A stretch of DNA of 64,000 bases from Chiridota heheva (lineage: Eukaryota > Echinodermata > Holothuroidea > Apodida > Chiridotidae), in NCBI GenBank assembly GCA_020152595.1, contig JAIGNY010000077.1:361501-425500 (forward strand), in the 5' to 3' direction. This document shows, one piece after another, positions 1 through 31,564 of this stretch. Both the position numbers and the translations under genes were made by a program. The notes under the pieces were generated by a model, which was given only the letters and a program-made list of their open reading frames with translations, made no database searches and was not told where the DNA came from. Numbering within the stretch: the first letter of the stretch is position 1; each line of letters starts with the position of its first letter.

Positions 1-1216
1 CACATTCTACACCCCCTCATTCAAAACCTTTTGACACCCCTATCATGCATCATGCCCATACAGGGTGCTGTGTCAGATACAGACAGCATACAGACAGCTA
101 AGTCTGTAAGCAGGTTAAGTAGTTAATGATTTATGCGCAAACTCCACCTCAAGGAGGCACTCAATCAGTTCTTGTTTGAACAGATGAAACACGCGGCCAA
201 GCTCAAAGACTAATCATTCATGCTTTGTTAGTGGATAATAATGATCACTCATGATTGATAAAGGGTAAAACTTAAAGAACCCATGACGATGAATCATCAA
301 ACTGTCCAAACTTCTGGAAGTAATTAGATTTTACAGAAAATTAGTCTTTTCTGAATATATAGCCCCCCCTCCCGCTGTAATATAGCTAAAGGGGCCGGGG
401 AAATTCCCCTGCCCGGAAATTTCCCCAAAACTCGCAAAATTTGAGCAGATTCTTATTTACTAATAGAAAATCAGTATGTTTTTGTATAATACCAGCTATC
501 TTGGATGAAACTATCACAAAATTTGCGAAGTTTTAAATTAAGTCTAGAGTGTACCAAAATATCCAAATTTTCCTCAAACTTCTCTGACTGTTTTGCTCAA
601 TATACCCAACCGTCGCTTTGGACACATCCGGATTTTTTTTTATGATTTCCCCCTGCATGCAAAAGAGTATATACGCCATTCCCCCTCCCTCCCCCCCTCC
701 CTTCCCTCTCACCCACTGGGATAAAGCTGTCCCCTCTTGCCCCGACATTAAATCCATGCCGCCACTGGCCATGGGTGTATATATTCTTTCATCTGTTCAT
801 AATTCAATCTCGATTATCCATGATTTTCGAAAATTTATCATAACTTGGATTTTCGAAAAATTTCTTGTAACCATGGTAATTGGGGTTTCGGGAATTTTAT
901 GATTTTCGGAAATTTATTGGGAATTTTTAGAAATTTACTATTACTGGATTTTTGGAAATTTACTATTTACTAGGATTTTTGGAAATTTATTAAAAGCCTA
1001 ACTGAGATTTTCGGAAATATATTATACATGTTGGGAGCTGTATTTATGACCATGCATAATTTAAGTACCGTCGGGAGCACTGTCAGACTGTCGGAAATAA
1101 TGTTAATGCGTCTATGAATATAGAACATTATATTCTTAGAATAATTAAAGAGGGGATATCGTTCCAAGAAAGTTATTTGACATCAATAAATCTGTTGTAA
1201 AATTGTGATGGTTCTT
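1..1216. other. No gene seen; AT-rich with TTTTCGG-type low-complexity repeats
   Basis: No supported coding exon was found. About 810-1015 is a degenerate repeat of GATTTTCGGAAATTTA-like words, related to the arrays at 7005-7230, 10360-10800 and 34925-35045. The scramblase gene's first exon could lie here or further left; I could not identify it. Confidence 0.6.
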
Positions 1217-1808
1217 TAAAAGATTTACGAGTTCAGCGGTTCCATGCATACGAAAGAGGACTTCAAAAGAAACAAAATGGTGAAAAAGTGAAATGAATAA
1301 AGAAGATATTCAAGTTTAAAGTTTGGTTTCATTTGTGTAGAAACGACAGAAATCAGACTATTTGTAGTTGTGACGTCATTGATTCCTCGAAGTCGTTATG
1401 TTTTCTATCATATTTTGTCCTGCGATTTTGTGGTTTTAAAACCAATGGATATCTCAGGCAGTCAGGAAAGTATAGTAAAACAGAATCTAGTAATAATTTA
1501 GTAATAATTATAATTTACCACCTGAAGAAAGTTCAAGAAAAATTAATTCAAATAACAAAAAAGTTAAATAAGTTTTTTTGAAAATACGTAAACAATTGTT
1601 AAGAATGTGAGGATCAGGGTGCCCGCCTTCCATAGTAGACTTACTATAACAGTCACTTGTACATTGGGTAAGACCAAGTTTGAAACTTAAATATGTTCTT
1701 AACCAGTCAACGGAATAAGATTTTTGAACGCTTTCTTCACCATTTTGTTTCTTTTAAAGTCCTCTTTCATATAAGATCAACTTGCTTGACCACAAAACTA
1801 ATCCTTTA
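1217..1808. mobile_element. Non-autonomous inverted-repeat element (MITE-like), copy 1
   Basis: The left end (about 1217-1340) is the diverged reverse complement of the right end (about 1680-1808). Both contain GAAAGAGGACTTCAAAAG, AACAAAATGGTGAAAAA and an AAGGATTAG-like terminus, as read inward. The interior (about 1340-1620) matches copy 2 at 29349-29889 and the right end of the 4 kb element ending at 11808, including TTTGTCCTGCGATTTT and ACCACCTGAAGAAAG. No target duplication is clear. Confidence 0.75.
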
Positions 1809-2296
1809 TCAGTTTAATTCCGCGGCATCTATTTATTGGCCTGTCGGTATTTGTGCAAATTTCTCGACCCAAAGAAGCGGTGGGTTGCATGGTATATTTA
1901 TCAGTTATCTCCACATATCTCTACCATATCGGTAAAGTTGACGGTACTAGTAATATGCTAACACAGTAATAGCCAGAAAGCAAACTCTATCAACTGATCA
2001 AATCGCCAAGCAATGATACATTTTAAGTGTTAAAGTTCTCACAGGAGTAGCGCCGGGTTATGCCAGTTTGATTCGGAAAGCAATGTTATCCTGCATGGCA
2101 CATGGTGCAATATTCCCGCTTACAACCGGGAAGGTTTTTTTTTCTGGGTTATTGCCCCAACATTTTGATGGAAATCAATGTTTTACCAGTGCAATTTTTC
2201 AGCTTGCTACCGGGAAGTTTCTCTTGGTTCTCTCTTCCCCACCCCCTGAAAAGTGACCCCTCCTACGTCCATGTTACAAGTGTTTCGTAATTGCAG
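1809..2296. other. Upstream or intronic sequence, no gene seen
   Basis: No exon or repeat could be supported. The segment leads into the pyrimidine-rich tract and acceptor of the first visible scramblase exon. Confidence 0.5.
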
Positions 2297-23458
<21,162 letters not shown>

Positions 23459-23865
23459 TTCAAAGATGAAGAAGATTAACTTGGAAGATTTTCAAGAACG
23501 TTTTCAACGATCAGATTCTCATGGATATCACAACTTGTGCCCAAAATTTATGGTGGCGAAAGGAGGGGTGAACGTCACAGGCGGAATTGGGGTGGAAAAA
23601 AGAATTTTTTCCATCTCCCCATATTGTGTATGGTGATATGGTGTATTGTTTGTGTTTTAGAGAGATTTAATGATTTCCCCTCCCTTTTGAGTGAGGCGAG
23701 CTGCTGGTTTCATTCAAATGAAAAAATAGACTATTCTGCAGAACCTTGATTTTTTAAAAATGGAGAGGAAAACAAACAAAATATATATTTTCTCCACAAC
23801 AGAAAAACATGATTTGAGATATATTTTTCAATATCACATTTGCCTCGATCTTCTCGCACGTGTCG

Positions 23866-24040
23866 CAGGGGAGGGATGTCGTAGGGGAGAGGGCGGGATG
23901 TCGTAGGGGAGAGGGCGGGATGTTGTAGGGGAAAGGGGCGGGATGTTGTAGGGGAGAGGGGCGGATGCCGTAGGGGAGAGGATGTCGTAGGGGAGAAGGC
24001 GGATGTCGTAGGGGAGAGAGGCGGGATGTCGCACGACACT
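23866..24040. repeat. About 22-bp minisatellite GGGATGTCGTAGGGGAGAGG
   Basis: About eight imperfect copies of GGATGTCGTAGGGGAGAGG with units of 20-24 bp, downstream of the scramblase stop codon. The three-frame open reading on the minus strand is an artefact. Confidence 0.92.
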
Positions 24041-24045
24041 CAAAT

Positions 24046-25035
24046 ATATGTAACACATATTTCTATACTTTAGATATTTATAAAATGAAAAACACTTATA
24101 CCTTTTACAATTTGTTGTACAGTATGTTTTCTTTAAAAATGTACTTTTTTTCCTTTAAACGTAGATGAGCAATCAGTATGTAATTATGATTGGCATAATG
24201 CGTAAATCACGTGACGCTATTCCCATTTTGATTCTATATGCTGCGGAAAATCACAGATGACGCTATTCCCGATTAATTTTGATGGATCTAAAATTGTACC
24301 GATTTTGCAAATTCACAACTGCACATCAGGCCATTTGGCCCACCAGCTCAATTGGGGCAAATCACTTTTTATTTTTAAATGTGCGCCACTTGCTCGGAAA
24401 TATTGCAAAACGATTAATCTAAATATGATTTGGAGGGAGAATTGATCCAATTTGTTGGATCTAAAAATGTACCGAATTTTGATTATTGCCCACCGATGCT
24501 ATAATTGGCCCCTGTAAAAAATTCTTTTAAAAAGCCCTGCCTCATGTAAAGAAACCTTATTTTATTCAGGTTAGATATAGTAATTAAAATTTGTTACTAA
24601 TTATTTAATAATAAATTGCGTAATATATAACCTTAAAAACAAGTTTTGTAGACATCTTTTTTTTGTCTAGCATTTATTTGTGTTTTTAAAATAGATTTGA
24701 AAGAAGTAAAATATTATGTCATATGCACTCTCCACAAAATCCCGACATTTCATAAATATGCCTTTCAATACCAGTACTTCGAGGGTACCACTTTGACCAG
24801 CAGATTAATCATATGCGTACAAGCTCAACATAAGGCACAAGGATTTTTTTGGCCGAATAAGATTTTCTAATATTTGTGAATTTCAGTGAAATTGTGGTAC
24901 GAAAATTGACAACCCCTACCAACAAATTAAGCCATTGATCTTTTTTTCTTTGTCAATCTTCTTCCTTTTTTCCCTAAATTCCTCGTCTTTGTTATCTTAT
25001 TGTTGCCATGTTTTTAGCCGATCGAATCCATGATT
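24046..25035. other. Intergenic sequence, no gene seen
   Basis: AT-rich. A diverged duplication is visible around GGATCTAAAATTGTACCGA (about 24285) and GGATCTAAAAATGTACCGA (about 24458). Confidence 0.5.
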
Positions 25036-25450
25036 CATTTCCTTTTGTCATTTCTAGGTTTAATTCATGAACATTACTTATCCAATGTTATTTCTACGTT
25101 TGGTGGGGAGGTGCCCTGATCCTGCAGGCTTGTTACAAGGCCTGAATGTCTTAAATATAAAGGTACACATTTGTCTGCATCTTGCTGGTTTAATGCCATT
25201 ACTTTTCCAATGTTAAATGGGAGGTGGCAGACAAGCACTTCAAGGCTTGCTGGGAGGGGAATTGATTTCCTTTTGTCATTTTATACTATTTTTTCCAGGT
25301 TATTTTTACGTCTGGTTTTCTGCATGGAAGGTGGCGCAGACCTTGTCCGGAGGCCTGCTGAATGCAAGACATGTTGAATTACACATTTGGTCCTAAATTT
25401 CCTTTTGTCATTTCTAGGTTTAATTCATGAACATTACTACTTATCCAATG
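25036..25450. repeat. Imperfect repeat, two to three units
   Basis: TTTCCTTTTGTCATTTCTAG and the following TTTAATTCATGAACATTAC occur at about 25040-25080 and 25390-25435, with a more diverged unit near 25262-25400. Confidence 0.72.
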
Positions 25451-25729
25451 CCTGCCCCCACCCACCCACCCTCACTTACCCCTTCTTAGACTTCATCACT
25501 GTCTCGCTCTCAAAATGATCAAAACTAGAAGCAGGACAATTTCATATGATTCCAAATTGATAAAAACTGGATGCAAACACGAAATGTCGTTAGATTCGCA
25601 CATCTCCCTCTTAGTCAGGTGGCTTAGGTCCATTTTTCGACATTACCATTACGAAGCGGACAAAAGTGCCAAATCTTCCATTAAGGTTTAGGGATATAAC
25701 AATGAATTTTAGGGTAAAATCCCCGAAAA

Positions 25730-26420
25730 AATTCAATATGGTCCCCAAAATACAAGATGGCCCCCAAAATACAAAATGGCGCCAAAATGTCATTGACTTT
25801 GTACAATAAGATATGTCACAAATGTGCCAAGTTGGTGTTTTTAAAACCAAAACTTCCCCGAATGGTATATGAGGCTCTAATAATTTTTTCAGATAAATTG
25901 CATGCTAGTTTAAACATAGAAATGGCTGCCAAAGTCCAAAATGGCCGCCACAGGTGTGAAAAGGGGACTTTTGCTGAAAAAGATTCAACACAGAAAAAAC
26001 TGGTGTAGTATTTGGGCTAAAAGTTTTAGAATAGTATGTAGGGCCTTAATAATTAATTTCAGATTAAATGCATTTCCACTTAATCTAAAAGATGGCAGCA
26101 GAATCCAATATTCAATATGGCCACCAAAATACAAAATGGCTGCCAAAATGTTATTAACTTCACTTTGTACATTAAAATATATCACAAATGTACGAAGTTG
26201 GTGTTTATTAAAATAAGAGTTCCCAGAACGGTATAGCAGGCCCATATAATAATTGATTGCAGATGAATTGCAAGCCTGTTTAAACTTAAAGATGGTTGCC
26301 AAAGTCCAAAGTGGCCGCCACAAATGTGAAAAAGGGACTTTTGCAGAAAAAATCAACACAGAAAGGTCAAGCTGGTGTTTATTTGGTTAAAAGTTCTCAT
26401 AACAGTATGTGAGGCCCTAA
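25730..26420. repeat. About 367-bp imperfect tandem repeat rich in ATGGCCGCC words
   Basis: Two units are recognisable, for example AAGTTGGTGTTT near 25823 and 26193 and GCCAAAGTCCAAA near 25928 and 26297. Interspersed AAATGGCNGCCA words recur. No coding frame is supported. Confidence 0.75.
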
Positions 26421-26965
26421 TAATTAATGTAACAAGTAATCTTAAGATGTAAAGTAAGAAACAAAACATAATTATTACTTCTATTTTCTGTTTGTAATAT
26501 TATCTAGAGTAAATGGTTTCCTTGGAAACCAAATATACCAGCAATTTTGTCAGTTCATGTGACTAATACAGACAGTACAAGTTCATAAAAGCAACAATTT
26601 ACTGAAAGGCAGCCATTTTCGTTTTCAGCGGCTATCTTGGATTTCAGTTGTAAATTAACCTAAGGTTTGTATTCTAGAATTGCTATGACTAAATTAGATT
26701 CATGGAAAGTTTTGTCTTTGTTCAGGGTCTTGTAACATTTAACAGAAAAGTCGACCATTTTGGATTTTGGCAATCATCTTGGATATATTGACTTATTGGT
26801 CAGGGGTCCTACTATAGAATTAATATGATTGGTACAGGTTACTGTAAGGTTTAGTGTTTTTGTATGCAGCTATAACGTTAAACAAGTAACATTTAACACA
26901 AAAAGGCGGTCATTTTTAATTTTGGCGGTAATTTTGGCGGTCATCTTAGATTCAGTGACAAGTTG

Positions 26966-27950
26966 GTAGGGCGTGTCTTTTTTTTCAGCAGCCCAGAATT
27001 GCCAATACAGATTTTTTCAGCCAATCATATACAAGAATAACAATGACGTAATTAAATATGATTATTCATATACAACATTAGTCCTATAACTATAGCCTGT
27101 ATAGTATAGCCTGTATAGTATGTAAGTATGCATTAGTATGACTACGCACTCCGTCCAAAAAGGAAAATCGGGACTTAGAGAAAAATGTTCAAAAAGGATA
27201 AAACTCACCTACAACTAATTAAACAAAAGTCTATTTGGGCATAAACTCGTACTAGGCCTAGGCATACCTGCAACTAGTGCAAATTATCTCACGCACATAC
27301 AGCAGCTTGAGATCTACGTATACAACGTGAGAACTATCGCTATTCAACTTTATTTTTTTTGAAGCGATTATTCGCAGGGCAGCCCTGCGAATATCCACAC
27401 AGTATCTCAAGCCAGCACTGCGAATAAGGTTAGGGTTGGGGTTAGGTTTTAGGTTAGGGTATATGTTATCACTGCCCTGCGAATAAACCCCACTTTGATT
27501 TTACACACTAACCAAAAACTCCATACCTACAACACGTGTCAAGGGAAAGTGTTAATGCAAGGGAAAGTCGCTCAACTACTACTTTATAAATTATGCCTTA
27601 ATTTTCATACAAGGAGCGAGTTTTAGAACCTAACTCAGAACACCACTTACAAGATATTGTTAACTACTTCTTCGATATTCAAAGGAGGATTTGCTTCATA
27701 GCACATTTTAAATTGTGCCATATCTGTAGTGTCAGGTTTTTGCCATTATTTTCCGGCAAAGTAATGTTATTCACTCGCGGTCATGGAATTACTAAGTCCC
27801 AAATTATTTTGTCAGACGATGTGTCCTAAGTTGTATATGAATATTTATATTTGATTACGTCATCGTCATATTTGTATATGATTGGCTGAAAAAATCTGTA
27901 ATGGCAATTCTGGGCTGCAGAAGAAAAAAAGCGCGGTCGGGGCGCCTACC
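26966..27950. mobile_element. Foldback element with about 115-bp inverted arms
   Basis: The left arm (26966-27080) and right arm (27830-27950) are inverted copies that contain GCAGCCCAGAATTGCCA, CAGCCAATCATATACAA and AATGACGTAATT, with outer words like GGTAGGCGCC. The interior encodes nothing I recognise. A solo arm occurs at 5960-6055. Confidence 0.75.
27427..27462. repeat. Short telomere-like tract
   Basis: Degenerate GGTTAGGGTTGGGGTTAGG and AGGTTAGGG words, inside the foldback element. Too short and imperfect to call an interstitial telomere. Confidence 0.4.
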
Positions 27951-28813
27951 CTAAACTCGATTAATATGAACAAAAGTAAAAGGTTTGGTACTTTTATCCG
28001 CTCGGTAACGGTAATATTGCAAAGCCACCCAACGATCAATTGCAAAAGACAATAAATTAAACATAATGAGATGGATTGTATCGTTGTATTCGTGCTACTA
28101 AATGCATTATGTAAAACTATTATCAGTAGTATACGTTTATACTATATTATAGTAAATAGAAACATCAAACTTATAAGATATAATATAAGTATAAAAAACA
28201 ACGTTTTGTGTTCCAGAAGGAACTAAATTACATGAACGTAGCCTTATTGAACAATTTGGTGTGGTCAACCAATTTTGAAATGTTATAACATTAGTGGTGG
28301 CGCCAATATTTTTTCAAGAAAGGAAAGAAAGAGGGCACATTGCCTATAACATAAATATGACAAATTTTTCTCCCATTTATGCAGTGGCGGCGCCATGATT
28401 TGATTAGGTAATACCCACCCATATCATAACCTCTTCTGAAGCCGTTTTCTTCTTGAGAGTACATGTGCACCTTGTCAAACTGGAATCAGATTTATCAAAC
28501 AAGGTGGGACATGCCTAAAGTACAAAGGGTGTCTGGGTGTTCTGGGGAGTATCGTTTGCAAAACTACAAAAACTTCGTAGGAGGATATATCATATATCAA
28601 AATATGGTTGCGACCCTAACTACCCGTCTACATGTTTCAATACGTATAAAATAACCCTAGTCTAAATATACCAGACCATGAATATTTAAATTATTAACTA
28701 CTACAAGTGACGTAATATATAAATCCCCTCCGCCCGTGTAGGCTTGTAATCTAATGAATATTCAGTATAAAATGCTCTAATAGAAATTAACTATACTTTA
28801 TATATTATACATA

Positions 28814-29162
28814 TTAAAGGAATATTCCCATGTTTTTTGTAACCTTTCATAAGAAAGAGAAAAGTTTTAGAAACAATTTATTACAAAAATCATTTTGATA
28901 TGTTATTCCTACCAGGAGATATTCAAATTTTCAAGTTCACAAAAATGGTAATAATTTCTCCCACAAAGTTTATATGTATTTCATTAAAATCTATCATCCT
29001 TTTTATTAGTAAAACCTACTAGAAAAATAAATTGATGAAAGTTAGGTATTTATATACATTTCCAACGGAATATGATATCAACTTGATTTTTGTACCAAAT
29101 TGGCTCTAAAAGTATGCTCTTCCAAATAAAATTTACAAAAAACAATGGGAATATTCCTTTAA
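28814..29162. mobile_element. TTAA-flanked MITE with AGGAATATTCCCAT ends
   Basis: A 349-bp unit bounded by TTAA (28814-28817 and 29159-29162). The inverted ends read TTAAAGGAATATTCCCAT and ATGGGAATATTCCTTTAA, and pairing continues into GTTTTTTGTAA for about 30 bp. There is no coding content. It differs from the 13.1-13.4 kb elements but shares the TTAA target. Confidence 0.82.
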
Positions 29163-29348
29163 AAACAAAGTAAAAGGGCCAAACAAAGTTATGCTAAAAA
29201 GATGATTGTCACTAAATAATGCTCATTCTTGTAATAAAAGATAACGTCACGACCCTCACGAAATTGACGTCACATAAAGAAAACTCGACGATACCTTTGC
29301 TGTATTCTGCATTGTGAATGCAAGAAAGCGATTCCCTGGTAAATGCTT

Positions 29349-29889
29349 AAAGGATTAGTTCAGTGGTCTAACAAGTCTATCTCATATGAAAGAGGACATG
29401 AAAAGAAACAATAAAGTAAAGAAAGCATTCAAAAAGCTTATTCCGTTAAAGAGATATGTTGGTACCATTTGTGTAGAAAAAACTGAAATCAGACTCGTTG
29501 TGATGTCATAGCTTTAGATTCCTTAAAGTCTTTATGTATTCTATCATATTTTGTCCTGCGATTTTTTGGCATAGAAACCATGGGATATGTCAGAAAGTAG
29601 TAAAACTGAATCTACGAAGAGTATTTATAATCTACCACCTGAAGAAAGCTTGAGGGAAATAATTTTATTGTGAAATTAAATAAACTTTATTTAAAATTCA
29701 TAAACAATTTTTAAGAATGTGAGAATGAGGATACCAACTTTCCATAGTATACTACACCATGTACACAGATAAGACAAGAGCTATAAACTCGAATGTCTCC
29801 TTAACGGAATAAGATTTTTGAACGCTACCTTCACCATTTTGTTTCTTTTGCAGTCGTCTTTCATGCTTGACCCCTGAACTAATTCTTTG
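29349..29889. mobile_element. Non-autonomous inverted-repeat element, copy 2
   Basis: A 541-bp unit with ends AAAGGATTAGTTCAG and CTGAACTAATTCTTT and long inverted arms. It shares its interior with copy 1 at 1217-1808 and its first 270 bases with the right end of the 4 kb element at 7770-11808. It is the best-preserved short copy. Confidence 0.85.
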
Positions 29890-31505
29890 AAAATATATTT
29901 TGCCAACTGTTCATTTTAAATATATCCAATGAAAGTTTGCTGATGAATTGGGGGTCGGGGTTTTCTCAGATTAATCGTGTAAACTAAACATATGCGAATC
30001 GGTGTTGTGTAACGGGCGTGTCTAGATTTAGAATACCACGCATGTTTTTTTATTAATAACATCTTAAACTGCTCAAATAATTTACATGTACAACTTTAGG
30101 GGCAAATGGAACCTTTTCTCTTTTTTTTTGTAACCCGCCTCTCCCCTCCTCCTATAGCTGTCGCAACAAGCCACATAACATTTCTGTTTCTATTTACAAT
30201 GATACAAATATACATATACGTTAGTCATCAAATACTGTATAGGCCTATACTATATTTGCCATCTTTCTTTAATATATCTTTGGTTTAAATTGGAATTAAC
30301 TCTACCAGGTATAACTCGCTAATTACAGATTTGACTTTTCGTTCATTATCTTATCAGGAAATCCGTATATTTCATCAATAATGTGTACATTGTGCACCCC
30401 ACTGACGTGTGCAAGGATTAGTCACGTGGTTGGCAAGGGGTGTTTTTAACCGTTGTTGTTTTTACTCTCTTCAAAGAACATGAAATCCTGTTGAATAAAA
30501 CAAGAAAAAAATCATCTTGTGAATGGTAGCAACCTTGCATTGCAGATCAAATTGAAGTGGTGATGGGCATACATAGTTGGCTTTAAGATATTTTAGTTGG
30601 AGGGGCAAAACATGATTAGAAACAAAAAATTAGCATCCTTTTCATTATACATATAATTTAAGTATGTTTGCTTTTTATTATTCCTAGGAATCCCGACAAT
30701 GATTAGCAAATCCTTATGAAGGAGGAAGAAGGGGGTTAAAGCCCTTATCCATATAACGAGCCGCCCATGTGGGCACAGAACCTGCTTTGTGTTGTGACAG
30801 GCTGAGAGAACCAAAAACAGGCTATTGTTCGTGATGTCGACCCCCTTCTTTTTTTGCAGGCCACATAGAGATACAAATTTTTGTTTGAAGAAATACTTAG
30901 TCGATGGGGAAGGAGACCACATAATAGGCATATGTATGAAGTTTTTCACTTCAAATTATTGGAGACTCGATTATTTTTGTATTTCGTTTTTAACAGAATT
31001 TTTTTTTAACATGCTTCAAAAGACAAAACAAAAAAATAAAAATTCATGGGATTATTCCTTTTTTATACTGGCAAATATACATGATATAAAATTGATAGAT
31101 GATTATGTTGTAATGAGTGATCAGCAATACATCCTATACAAGGACGCCTGTAGCACGGGGTAACGGGCGACCCCTCTACTCTCCCCACACTTCACCTCAC
31201 GGAGCAGCGGGGACAAGAAGTGCCCTCCATCTAAAGGGGGCAATGGGAAAAAAGTGCCCCTCTATATAATTCTGAATTGCGATGTAAATAAGCCCGGCTA
31301 CGTGTTTATGCATCGGGAAAATCGTGCAATACCAGAGAATTGATTTCCACCCAAAGTGTGCCCTTTCAAATTGAAATAGCCCCTTTATGATGCTTAGCCC
31401 CCTTCCCGCCCTTTTGACGAGTACGCGTCCCCACACCTACCAATAACCCAGTTATAATTTATAATCCATCTAGCATTGAATTAATGAAGAGATTCATTCA
31501 CTTAC
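29890..31505. other. Region expected to hold the last exon of scramblase gene 2
   Basis: No exon could be fixed on the minus strand. Open frames of about 110 codons near 30593-31163 occur on both strands but show no family features. About 31200-31430 has GGGGCAC-type repeat words. Confidence 0.4.
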
Positions 31506-31564
31506 AATGAGGAACAAGGCTCCAAACAAAGTAGCTTTAACCTTCACATCCAAATCCAATGGAA
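31506..31564 (-). CDS. PLSCR: PLSCR gene 2, membrane-segment exon
   Basis: A 59-nt minus-strand exon after GATTGCAG and before GTAAGTG. It encodes FPLDLDVKVKATLFGALFLI, equal in length and phase to the gene 1 exon. A final exon of roughly nine codons is expected to the left but was not located. Confidence 0.91.

Noticed and set aside
1-2296. First exon of scramblase gene 1
   Set aside because: I looked for a proline-rich start with a phase-0 donor but found none that could be defended.
27427-27462. Interstitial telomere from TTAGGG words
   Set aside because: Only a few imperfect repeats, inside a foldback element.
30593-31163. Open frames of 112-118 codons on both strands
   Set aside because: No recognisable motif, overlapping frames on opposite strands, and AT-rich composition.
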